A stretch of DNA of 38,503 bases, taken from DATEJJ01 sp039649115. Its GTDB lineage: Bacteria > Actinomycetota > Actinomycetes > Mycobacteriales > Micromonosporaceae. The stretch spans positions 1 to 38,503 of the forward strand of contig JBBWZQ010000323.1 of assembly GCA_039649115.1 (NCBI GenBank), in the 5' to 3' direction. Shown here one piece after another: positions 23,311-30,083 of the stretch (its first letter is position 1; each line of letters begins with the position of its first letter). Position numbers and translations under genes: made by a program. The notes below the pieces were generated by a model. The model did not search any database, was not told the DNA's origin, and was given only the letters and a program-made list of their open reading frames with translations.

Positions 23311-24567
23311 GTGCTGCTTGGACCCTTTTACTGGGGGATCTCATGGATCCTGCTGCGCTGGCATGCTCTGTGGGACTTGATCCTGCCCGGCCGCGAGTTC
23401 CTCGCCACCAACTGGGACTGGGTTCTCGCGATCATCTTCTTGGTGATCACGGTACGGGCGATCCTGTTCCCGGTCTACGTGAAGCAGATCAAGTCACAGC
23501 GCGCCATGCAGCAGCTGGCACCCCAGATCAAGGCGCTGCAGGAGAAGCACAAGGGTGACCGGGAGTCACTCCAGCGGGAGACGATGGAGCTCTACCGCAA
23601 GGAGGGCACCAACCCGCTGATGGGCTGCCTGCCCATGGTGATCCAGATCCCGGTGATGTGGTCGCTGTTCCATGTGTTGCGCCACCTCAAGCCCAACGTG
23701 AGCGACCACACCAAGACGCTGTACGGCTGGACGATCGCGCAGTTCGACGGTGCCGAGCACGCCAAGCTGCTGGGTGCGCCGATCGTGACATCGTTCCGGT
23801 CCAGCTCGCAGCAGCTCAGCGAGATGGGTGCCAGCGGCACCACGGTGAAGATCGTCGCCGGGATCCTGGTGGTCATCATGATCGTGACGACCTACATGAC
23901 CAGCCGGCAGATGATCCTCAAGACCGGCTGGGCGGAGGACCCGACGCAGAAGATGGTGCAGCGCCTGATGCTGTACGGCATCCCGGTGTCGCTGCTCATC
24001 TCCGGCTTCGCGTTCCCGATCGGCGTGGTGCTGTACTGGACGACGACCAACCTGTTCTCCCTCGGCCAGCAGTTCTGGGTGCTGCACAAGTACCCGCCGC
24101 CGCCGATGGCCAGCAAGGCGGGCACGCCGGGCAAGTCCACGCCCGGCAAGGCCACGCCGGCCCGTACGCCGGCGAACGCCAAGGCGGCGGTCGGCCGGAC
24201 CGGACCGATGCGCGCGCTGCTGGGTGGCGCCAAGAAGGACGCGGTCGAGCCGGCCCCGGCCGTCGACGGCAAGGCCCTCGCCCCCAAGCCGGGTGCCAAG
24301 CCGGTGAACCCGAAGCGCACACCGACGGGTAGGCGCACCGCGGCGAAGCAGGCCGCAACGGCTGCCAAGCAGACCCCGGCGAAGCAGACGCCAGCGAAGC
24401 AGACCGCGGCGAAGCAGACGCCGGCTAAGCAGACCCCGGCTAAGCAGACCCCGGCCAAGCAGACCCCGGCCAAACAGGCGGCTGCCAAACAGGCCGGCAA
24501 CGGCAAGCAGCCGAGCGCCAACAACCAGCAAGGCAGCACCAACGCCGCGAAGCGGACCTCGGGTTGA
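23311..24567 (+). CDS. yidC: membrane protein insertase YidC/Oxa1
   Basis: A 418-residue insertase that places proteins in the cytoplasmic membrane. The Oxa1 core is at about residues 25-270: VLAIIFLVITVRAILFPVYV with the functional arginine, the coiled hairpin QQLAPQIKALQEKHKGDRES, NPLMGCLPMVIQIPVMWSLF, and late membrane segments IVAGILVVIMIVTTYMTS and LMLYGIPVSLLISGFAFPIG. The C-terminal tail is a positively charged low-complexity region containing repeated AKQTP units (residues about 350-400), probably contacting ribosomes. GTG 23311 has GGGAG 7-8 nt upstream. Confidence 0.97.
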   Translation: MLLGPFYWGISWILLRWHALWDLILPGREFLATNWDWVLAIIFLVITVRAILFPVYVKQIKSQRAMQQLAPQIKALQEKHKGDRESLQRETMELYRKEGTNPLMGCLPMVIQIPVMWSLFHVLRHLKPNVSDHTKTLYGWTIAQFDGAEHAKLLGAPIVTSFRSSSQQLSEMGASGTTVKIVAGILVVIMIVTTYMTSRQMILKTGWAEDPTQKMVQRLMLYGIPVSLLISGFAFPIGVVLYWTTTNLFSLGQQFWVLHKYPPPPMASKAGTPGKSTPGKATPARTPANAKAAVGRTGPMRALLGGAKKDAVEPAPAVDGKALAPKPGAKPVNPKRTPTGRRTAAKQAATAAKQTPAKQTPAKQTAAKQTPAKQTPAKQTPAKQTPAKQAAAKQAGNGKQPSANNQQGSTNAAKRTSG

Positions 24568-24574
24568 CGCGACG

Positions 24575-24614
24575 CCCGTCCGTGCCGGCCGACCCGGTCG
24601 GTGGCACGGACGGG
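24575..24614 (+). terminator. long hairpin between yidC and jag
   Basis: A 12-nt arm at 24575-24586 (CCCGTCCGTGCC) is exactly complementary to 24603-24614. An inner 4-bp stem (24589-24592 with 24598-24601) closes on a 5-nt loop. It starts 7 nt after the yidC stop. There is no U-tract. It may terminate or attenuate transcription into jag. Confidence 0.6.
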
Positions 24615-24707
24615 CAGGCGCTCCCCGTACCGACAGACGTCCTCGTACCGGTGCTCATCCCACCGGAATCCGGGGGATTCGTAGCTCACCATTGCGGAGA
24701 TGAGATC

Positions 24708-25247
24708 GTGACCGAAACGAGCACCACAGCCGCGACGCAGTCCGAGACGGACGGAGCACCGGAGCCGCCGGCGCCTGGCGCGAACGAAGGCGAGCTGTTC
24801 CGGCAGAGCGAGATCGCCGCCGACTACGTCGAAGGCCTGCTGGACATCCTCGACTACGACGGCGACATCGATGAGCTGGTGCAGAACGGCCGGCCTGTGG
24901 TCGAGGTCGTCGGCGGGCGGCTGTCCTCGCTCGTCGGCCAGCGCGGCGCCACGCTGGAGGCGCTGCAGGAGCTGACCCGGCTGGCGATCTTCCGGCAGAC
25001 CGGCTCCCCCAGCCGGCTGCTGCTGGACGTGGGCGGGTACCGGACGGCGCGGCGCAAGGAGCTGGGCGCCGTCGCGAAGAACGCGGCCGAGAAGGTGAAG
25101 GAGTACGGGGAGCCGGTACGCCTGGAGCCGATGTCGGCGTTCGAGCGCAAGTGCGTGCATGACGTGATCAACGCCCTGCCCGGCGTGGAGAGCGAGTCGG
25201 AGGGCGTGGAGCCCAGCCGCCGGATCGTGGTCAGCCCGACCGGGTAG
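24708..25247 (+). CDS. jag: Jag/KhpB-type RNA-binding protein (KH and R3H domains)
   Basis: A 179-residue protein. The acidic N-terminus is followed by a KH domain around DELVQNGRPVVEVVGGRLSS with LVGQRGATLEALQELTRLAI. An R3H domain lies at the C-terminus (SAFERKCVHDVINALPGV, then EGVEPSRRIVVSP). Jag/KhpB binds RNA with KhpA and influences cell division and envelope growth in Gram-positives. GTG 24708 has GGAG 8 nt upstream. It lies between yidC and rsmG, as in Mycobacterium (Rv3920c). Confidence 0.94.
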   Translation: MTETSTTAATQSETDGAPEPPAPGANEGELFRQSEIAADYVEGLLDILDYDGDIDELVQNGRPVVEVVGGRLSSLVGQRGATLEALQELTRLAIFRQTGSPSRLLLDVGGYRTARRKELGAVAKNAAEKVKEYGEPVRLEPMSAFERKCVHDVINALPGVESESEGVEPSRRIVVSPTG

Positions 25248-25254
25248 CCGGCCC

Positions 25255-25947
25255 ATGCCTGGCGAACCATCCTTTGAGCTACCTGCCGAGCCGCCCGAAC
25301 CGGCGGCTCGGCTCGTCTTTGGCGATCAGTTGGCAACGGCTCGCCGGTACGCGGAGCTGCTGGCCACTGATGGGGTCGTGCGCGGGCTGATCGGTCCGCG
25401 GGAGGCGCCGCGGCTGTGGGAGCGGCACCTCCTCAACTGCGCGGTTCTCGGAGAAATCATCCATAAAGGGTCTTCTGTCGTCGACGTGGGTTCTGGTGCC
25501 GGTTTGCCGGGTATCGTGCTGGCTGTGGCACGACCCGACCTTGCAGTCACCTTGGTCGAGCCGATGGCACGGCGTACCGCATTCCTGATCGAGGTGGTCG
25601 AGACGCTGGGGCTGGAGACGGTACGGGTGGTACGCGCCCGGGCCGAGGAGTACTCCGGCCCACCCGCCGACGTGGTCACCGCCCGCGCGGTCGCACCGCT
25701 CGACCGGCTATCGGCCTGGTGTCTTCCCCTGGTCGCACCGGGCGGGCGGCTGCTCGCCCTGAAGGGCGAGTCGGCCACGGAGGAGGTGGCGACGCACCGG
25801 GCGGCCGTGGGGCGCCTCGGTGGTGGGGCTCCGGTCATCCGGTACTGCGGAGCGGAGATGCTCGATCCACCGGCGACGGTCGTGGAGATCGTGCGGGAAC
25901 GGGTAGACCCGCCATCTCAGGTGAGGTCCCGAACACGGAGGCGCTGA
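25255..25947 (+). CDS. rsmG: 16S rRNA (guanine-527-N7) methyltransferase RsmG
   Basis: A 230-residue SAM-dependent methyltransferase that modifies G527 of 16S rRNA; its loss gives low-level streptomycin resistance. The core has LIGPREAPRLWERHLLNCAV, the SAM motif SVVDVGSGAGLPGIVLAVAR, and TARAVAPLDRLSAWCLPLVA. ATG 25255 lies 7 nt after the jag stop. A strong stem-loop (25285-25312) falls inside the first 20 codons, so the true start could lie further in, though no better codon with a ribosome-binding site was seen. TGA overlaps an ATG at 25947 that I do not use for parA. Confidence 0.94.
   Translation: MPGEPSFELPAEPPEPAARLVFGDQLATARRYAELLATDGVVRGLIGPREAPRLWERHLLNCAVLGEIIHKGSSVVDVGSGAGLPGIVLAVARPDLAVTLVEPMARRTAFLIEVVETLGLETVRVVRARAEEYSGPPADVVTARAVAPLDRLSAWCLPLVAPGGRLLALKGESATEEVATHRAAVGRLGGGAPVIRYCGAEMLDPPATVVEIVRERVDPPSQVRSRTRRR
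25285..25312 (+). terminator. strong stem-loop inside the 5' end of rsmG
   Basis: GCCGAGCCGCC (25285-25295) pairs perfectly over 11 bp with 25302-25312 around the 6-nt loop CGAACC, followed by the pyrimidine-rich TCGTCTTT. It resembles an intrinsic terminator or attenuator but lies within the rsmG reading frame, about 40 nt after the jag stop. Confidence 0.5.
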
Positions 25948-26080
25948 TGATCGAGGTGGGGGTCGGTTGGCCCAGTTTTTGGGAGTACGCCCCATCTTCT
26001 GGCTCATCTGCCCGGGGCAGTCGCGGGAACTTCGGTAGCCTTGCCCGCCCGTCGGCCGTAGGCTGGCCGCGCATCGCTAG

Positions 26081-26086
26081 TACGGT
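26081..26086 (+). promoter_or_regulatory. candidate -10 of the parAB operon
   Basis: TACGGT at 26081-26086 fits TAnnnT and lies about 65 nt before GTG 26151. The segment 25948-26150 lacks actinomycete third-position GC bias, so it reads as non-coding promoter DNA rather than as the start of parA. No matching -35 was found. Confidence 0.35.
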
Positions 26087-26150
26087 TCAGTTGACAGGAG
26101 CCGGAAGCGTCAGCGGGGCACATCCATCCGAAGCGGGCAGGGATGACACG

Positions 26151-27335
26151 GTGCAAGACATTGGTGGGTACGACGATCTCGGCATGAGCCGCGCACGGTG
26201 GGTCGCGAGCGCGGCGGTACCGGCGGGACCCGGGTCGAGTGGCCTGAACCAGCCGGTCGAGGCGCCGGCCGACACGCAGCCGGTACCGCATCCGCGTACC
26301 GGTTCCGGGTTCGCTGTCGGCCCGACGGTCGGCATACCGGCGGTGACTCCGCCAGAACCATCGCCCGGATCCGCCGCCCCGGTCCTCCCCGCGCCGGTCG
26401 CGCCCGTGGTGCCCGCCGTCCCTGAGGTGGTCGTCCCGGAGGTACCGGTTTCACGTGAAACCGAGGATCCACCATTGGCTCAGGAGGCGGAACGGGCCGT
26501 GCGGATCCTGAATCCCAGTGGCGAGATCACCATGCCTCGCCCGGCGCACCGCAGAGTGATCTGCGTGGCGAACCAGAAGGGCGGGGTGGGCAAGACCACG
26601 ACCGCGGTGAACATCGCCGTCGCCCTCGCGCTGCACGGGAACCGCGTGCTGGTTGTCGACCTCGATCCGCAGGGGAACGCGTCCACCGGGCTCAACGTCC
26701 CGCACCATGCGGGCGTGCCGGACGTCTACGACTGTCTGATCGACGGTACGCCCCTGGCGGAGGTGACCCAGCCCGTCGACGGGATACCCAACCTCTCCTG
26801 CGTACCGGCGACGATAGACCTCGCCGGCGCCGAGATCGAACTGGTCTCCGTGGTGGCCCGCGAGTCACGTCTCGGCCGCGCCATCCAAGCCTCGTCGACC
26901 GAGTACGACTACATCTTCATCGACTGCCCGCCGTCTCTCGGGCTGCTGACCGTGAACGCGTTGGTCGCCGCGCAGGAGGTGCTCATCCCGATCCAGTGCG
27001 AGTACTACGCGCTGGAGGGCGTACAGGCGCTCACGAGCAACATCGCTCTGGTCAAGGCGCACCTGAACCCCGCGCTGGACATCTCCACCGTGCTCCTCAC
27101 GATGTACGACCGCCGCACCCGGCTCGCGGACCTTGTCGAGCAGGATGTCCGGGCCCACTTCGGTGAGAAGGTGCTCCAGGCCGTGATCCCCCGCAACGTG
27201 CGGGTGTCCGAGGCGCCGAGCTACAGCCAGTCGGTCATGACCTACGATCCGGGATCGCGCGGCGCGATCAGTTACTTCGAGGCCGCCCAGGAGATCGCTG
27301 AGCGCGGCGCGCGGGTGGGAGAGGTGTCGGCATGA
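26151..27335 (+). CDS. parA: chromosome partitioning ATPase ParA (Soj)
   Basis: A 394-residue ParA. The deviant Walker A motif KGGVGKTTT begins at about residue 143, preceded by VICVANQ. Motif 2 is VDLDPQGNASTG and motif 3 is YDYIFIDCPPSLGLLTVNAL. It drives ParB-parS complexes toward the pole or apart. The first 130 residues are a Pro/Val/Ala-rich extension. GTG 26151 is the best long start, but ATG 26532 (MPRPAHRRVICVANQ) would give a standard 267-residue ParA. In that case the parS site at 26447 would sit in the leader. The stop overlaps parB by 4 nt (ATGA). Confidence 0.9.
   Translation: MQDIGGYDDLGMSRARWVASAAVPAGPGSSGLNQPVEAPADTQPVPHPRTGSGFAVGPTVGIPAVTPPEPSPGSAAPVLPAPVAPVVPAVPEVVVPEVPVSRETEDPPLAQEAERAVRILNPSGEITMPRPAHRRVICVANQKGGVGKTTTAVNIAVALALHGNRVLVVDLDPQGNASTGLNVPHHAGVPDVYDCLIDGTPLAEVTQPVDGIPNLSCVPATIDLAGAEIELVSVVARESRLGRAIQASSTEYDYIFIDCPPSLGLLTVNALVAAQEVLIPIQCEYYALEGVQALTSNIALVKAHLNPALDISTVLLTMYDRRTRLADLVEQDVRAHFGEKVLQAVIPRNVRVSEAPSYSQSVMTYDPGSRGAISYFEAAQEIAERGARVGEVSA
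26447..26462. other. parS site inside the parA 5' region
   Basis: GGTTTCACGTGAAACC is a perfect 16-bp palindrome containing the exact 14-nt parS core GTTTCACGTGAAAC. In the parA frame it encodes VSRET. ParB binds such sites and spreads; here it lies within the parAB operon itself. Confidence 0.95.
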
Positions 27336-28321
27336 GCAAGCCTCGTGGCGGGCTCGGGCGAGGACTGGGGGCCCTCATCCCGACCGGCCCCGCCGCCCCG
27401 CCGCCGCCCCGCCTCGGCCCGCCGCCCACCCAGCCTTCGCCGGCCGCGACCGTTCCAGACGCCGGACGCGAGGTGTGGGAGAGTCAGCTGGCGCCGGTGC
27501 CGGGTGCGCGGTTTGCCGAGATCTCGGTCGAGGCGATCGTCCCGAACCCGAGGCAGCCCCGGCAGGTCTTCGACGAAGAGGCGCTCGACGAGCTCAAGAC
27601 CTCCATCCAGGAGGTCGGGTTCCTCCAGCCGATCGTGGTGCGCGAGGTCGGCGGCAGCAAGTACGAACTTGTGATGGGTGAGCGCCGGTGGCGTGCGGCG
27701 CAGGCGCTCGGGCGGGAGACCATCCCGGCCATCATCCGGGAGACGCGCGACGACGCAATGCTCCGCGACGCCCTCCTGGAGAACATCCACCGCGCCAACC
27801 TCAACCCGCTGGAAGAGGCCGCCGCGTACCAGCAGTTGCTGGAGGAGTTCGGCGCGACCCATGAGGAGCTTGCCCGGCGGATCGGGCGCAGCCGGCCACA
27901 GATCTCCAACACCATCCGCCTGCTGAACCTGCCGGCGCGGGTGCAGCACCGGGTGGCCGCCGGTGTGCTCTCGGCCGGTCATGCCCGCGCGCTGCTCGGC
28001 CTCGACAGCGTGGCGGAGCAGGATGCACTCGCCGCCCGCATCGTCGCCGAGGGCCTGTCGGTCCGGGCGACCGAGGAACTGGTGACGCTCGCGATCTCGG
28101 ACGGTGCGAAGGCCAAGCCGGCAGCTCCGACCCGTCGCGCCAAGCCGCACGCGCCGGCGCTGGCCGACCTCGCGGACCGACTCTCCGACCGGTTCGACAC
28201 CCGCGTGAAGGTAGAGATCGGCCGCAACAAGGGGAAGATCACGATCGAGTTCGCAACGGTCGACGACCTGGAGCGCATCGTGGGCATCATCGGCACGGAG
28301 GATCGGACGCCGGGCGAGTAG
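27332..28321 (+). CDS. parB: chromosome partitioning protein ParB (Spo0J)
   Basis: A 329-residue CTP-dependent DNA clamp that loads at parS and spreads. The N-terminal KPRGGLGRGLGALIP motif contacts ParA. The CTP-binding region has PNPRQPR and GERRWRA (Gly116-Arg119). The helix-turn-helix that reads parS lies around LARRIGRSRPQISNTIRLLN. The C-terminal dimerisation domain is at about residues 275-325. A Pro-rich linker follows the first 20 residues. ATG 27332 overlaps the parA stop by 4 nt, so ParA and ParB synthesis are coupled. A clear terminator follows. Confidence 0.97.
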   Translation: MSKPRGGLGRGLGALIPTGPAAPPPPRLGPPPTQPSPAATVPDAGREVWESQLAPVPGARFAEISVEAIVPNPRQPRQVFDEEALDELKTSIQEVGFLQPIVVREVGGSKYELVMGERRWRAAQALGRETIPAIIRETRDDAMLRDALLENIHRANLNPLEEAAAYQQLLEEFGATHEELARRIGRSRPQISNTIRLLNLPARVQHRVAAGVLSAGHARALLGLDSVAEQDALAARIVAEGLSVRATEELVTLAISDGAKAKPAAPTRRAKPHAPALADLADRLSDRFDTRVKVEIGRNKGKITIEFATVDDLERIVGIIGTEDRTPGE

Positions 28322-28333
28322 CGGGTAACCCTC

Positions 28334-28365
28334 CGAGGCACCGTTCGCGTCGCGACGGTGCCTCG
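28334..28365 (+). terminator. terminator hairpin after parB
   Basis: CGAGGCACCGT (28334-28344) pairs over 11 bp with ACGGTGCCTCG (28355-28365) around a 10-nt loop, 12 nt after the parB stop. It is followed by TCTGATTCC rather than a U-tract. Confidence 0.75.
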
Positions 28366-28415
28366 TCTGATTCCGGCCACCGATGCCGTGTTCCAGGCAC
28401 ACATGTCGGACAGGT

Positions 28416-28478
28416 GGGCCGGGTTGGGTGGGTCGGGCCGGGTGGGGGTGGGAGGGGTCGGGCGGGGCGGGTCCGGGG
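28416..28478 (+). other. G-run cluster with strong G-quadruplex potential
   Basis: Thirteen runs of three to five G lie within 63 nt on the plus strand, separated mostly by one to two bases (for example GGGTTGGGTGGGTCGGG). The stretch is intergenic, between the parB terminator and the membrane-protein gene at 28599. Several alternative intrastrand quadruplexes are possible in DNA or in the leader of the next gene. Confidence 0.75.
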
Positions 28479-28598
28479 ATCGGGAGTCGCGATCGCGGGA
28501 CCGGTCGGGGCCGGGTCGCGCGCCGAGCCGGGGCTGCGGTGGGGTGCGGGTTCGTGGGTGGCTACGGTTTCTCTCGCGGCGCAGGGAAGAGGGCGGCG

Positions 28599-29153
28599 AT
28601 GCTTCTCGGAGTCATCCTCGCGTGCGAGATCTTCTTCTGGGCGTTCCTCGCCGCCGGCCTGTCTCTCCGCTACGTGGCAGGGCGGCGCCGGGCGGCGGGA
28701 CTGCTCCTCGCGCTTGTCCCCCTCATCGACGTCGTGCTGTTCGTGGCGACCGTTGTCCACCTCCGGGCGGGCGCGGTCGCCGACTTGACCGACGGTCTGG
28801 CCGCGGTCTACATCGGATTCTCGATGGCGTTCGGACCGGGTCTCCTCCGGCGCATGGACGCGCGCTTTGCCTACCGGTTCGCGGGTGGACCCAAACCGGC
28901 GCGGCCGCCAAGACACGGTAAAGGCAGGATCCGGCACGAATGGCAGGAGTTCCGCAGGGCGCTTGTCGCCTGGGGTGCGAGTTGCGCTCTGCTGCTCGGC
29001 GGCTTCTTTCTGGTCGGCGGGAGCGAGCGTGGACTGCCCTTACTCGCATGGATCGCCCGACTCACTCTGGTGCTGCTGATCTGGCTCATCTGGCCGGTGA
29101 GCTACATGCTGTGGCCGGGCAAGCCTGAGCCGCGACGGAACGACGACCAGTGA
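28599..29153 (+). CDS. integral membrane protein, unknown function
   Basis: A 184-residue membrane protein, not recognised as a named family. Hydrophobic segments are at about residues 3-22, 33-53, 62-82, 124-142 and 149-170, with a basic cytoplasmic loop (KPARPPRHGKGRIRHEWQEF) between the third and fourth. ATG 28599 is preceded by GAGGG about 5 nt upstream. TACGGT at 28562-28567 is a possible -10 for a short leader. It follows the G-rich cluster and precedes a spacer with DnaA boxes and parS. Co-transcription with the downstream GNAT gene is possible but not shown. Confidence 0.75.
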   Translation: MLLGVILACEIFFWAFLAAGLSLRYVAGRRRAAGLLLALVPLIDVVLFVATVVHLRAGAVADLTDGLAAVYIGFSMAFGPGLLRRMDARFAYRFAGGPKPARPPRHGKGRIRHEWQEFRRALVAWGASCALLLGGFFLVGGSERGLPLLAWIARLTLVLLIWLIWPVSYMLWPGKPEPRRNDDQ

Positions 29154-29181
29154 CCCTCATGCGGCTCTTACGGTTGGCCGT

Positions 29182-29203
29182 CTGTCCACAGAAGTTATCC
29201 ACA
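29182..29203. promoter_or_regulatory. two DnaA boxes beside parS
   Basis: CTGTCCACA (29182-29190, one mismatch to TTGTCCACA) and TTATCCACA (29195-29203, exact) are in the same orientation, 13 nt apart. The exact parS at 29214 follows 10 nt later. They lie about 9 kb from oriC. Confidence 0.65.
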
Positions 29204-29213
29204 GGAGGGTCCC

Positions 29214-29227
29214 GTTTCACGTGAAAC
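29214..29227. other. parS site
   Basis: An exact GTTTCACGTGAAAC core in the spacer between the membrane-protein gene and the GNAT gene at 29280, about 900 nt downstream of parB. It is intergenic, unlike the other two exact copies. Confidence 0.95.
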
Positions 29228-29279
29228 CACTCGTGGCGAGGGGTGGTCACCTGTGGATGACTGATGGCAGACTCCCGCC

Positions 29280-30074
29280 GTGAATGGTTTCCGGCTCCAC
29301 ACGAACAACGCGGTGGCGATGTGGGAGGCACTCGCGCGGGGCCACGGAACCGTGGTGATGCGGACGCCACGGGTATCCGTGATCCAACCATCGCTCTACC
29401 ACGCGCTCCGCGCGATTGTCCTTGATCCGGGTCAGGACCAGGACCTCGCGGTACGCGAAATCACCGGGACCTTCCTCCGACCGTCGTCGACCGCACGCCG
29501 CATCGTGGAGGACGCCACCGGTTCGCTGGACCTGCGGTCGGCGAGCTTCACGCCGTACCTCACCATGACCGTGATGGTTCGGGAGCCCGGTGCCCTCCCC
29601 CAGAGTCCGGCGCGCTCGGAGACGATCGGCGTCGTCGAGGTCGAGAGTCCTCGCGCGCTCGCGGTCGCCGAACGCGTCCTGACGACGGTCTTCCCGCCGG
29701 CGCGATCCGACAGCGACTGGGTGGGTACCGACTGGGCCGGGCAGATCCAGCCGGTGCGCGTGCTCGACCTGCCCGGGTGGCGGGTGTGGCTCGGCTGCCG
29801 TGAGGGCGTACCCGCGTGTGCGGCGTACACGTACGACGACGGGCGGAGCGTCGGGCTCTATCAGGTCGGCACGCTCGCCGAGCACCGCGGGCACGGCGTG
29901 GCGCGCGCCCTGGTCGAGGCGATCCTGCGCGCTCACCCGGACGTCCCGGCGAGTCTCACCGCGACCGATCAGGGCCTTCCTCTGTACACACGGCTCGGCT
30001 TCCAGCCGGTGAGCCGGGCCGTCTGGTGGATGCCTGACCCCACGGGGGACGACATCGGGTCAGTGCTCCGCTAG
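29280..30074 (+). CDS. GNAT-family N-acetyltransferase
   Basis: A 264-residue protein with a GNAT acyl-CoA-binding core in the C-terminal third: VGLYQVGTLAEHRGHGVARA contains the pyrophosphate-binding Q/RxxGxG/A-like turn (HRGHGVA), followed by LVEAILRAHPDVPASLTATD and LYTRLGFQPVSRAVWW. The N-terminal 170 residues are less conserved and may be a degenerate second GNAT fold. The GTG at 29280 has no ribosome-binding site; CAGACT (29268-29273), close to TAnnnT, lies 6 nt before it, so a leaderless start is possible. The acetyl acceptor is unknown. The stop codon TAG forms part of the -10 of the next gene. Confidence 0.85.
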   Translation: MNGFRLHTNNAVAMWEALARGHGTVVMRTPRVSVIQPSLYHALRAIVLDPGQDQDLAVREITGTFLRPSSTARRIVEDATGSLDLRSASFTPYLTMTVMVREPGALPQSPARSETIGVVEVESPRALAVAERVLTTVFPPARSDSDWVGTDWAGQIQPVRVLDLPGWRVWLGCREGVPACAAYTYDDGRSVGLYQVGTLAEHRGHGVARALVEAILRAHPDVPASLTATDQGLPLYTRLGFQPVSRAVWWMPDPTGDDIGSVLR

Positions 30075-30077
30075 GGT
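30072..30077 (+). promoter_or_regulatory. -10 element TAGGGT overlapping the GNAT stop codon
   Basis: TAGGGT fits TAnnnT, begins with the TAG stop of the upstream GNAT gene, and ends 6 nt before GTG 30084. This gives the next gene a probable leaderless transcript of its own. Confidence 0.5.
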
Positions 30078-30083
30078 CGGTTC

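Noticed and set aside
26091..26096. TTGACA as the -35 of parA
   Set aside because: The position 17 nt downstream is CGGGGC, not a -10.
25947..26150. parA start at ATG 25947 overlapping the rsmG stop (TGATG)
   Set aside because: The segment lacks third-position GC bias and carries a promoter-like TACGGT; it reads as non-coding DNA.
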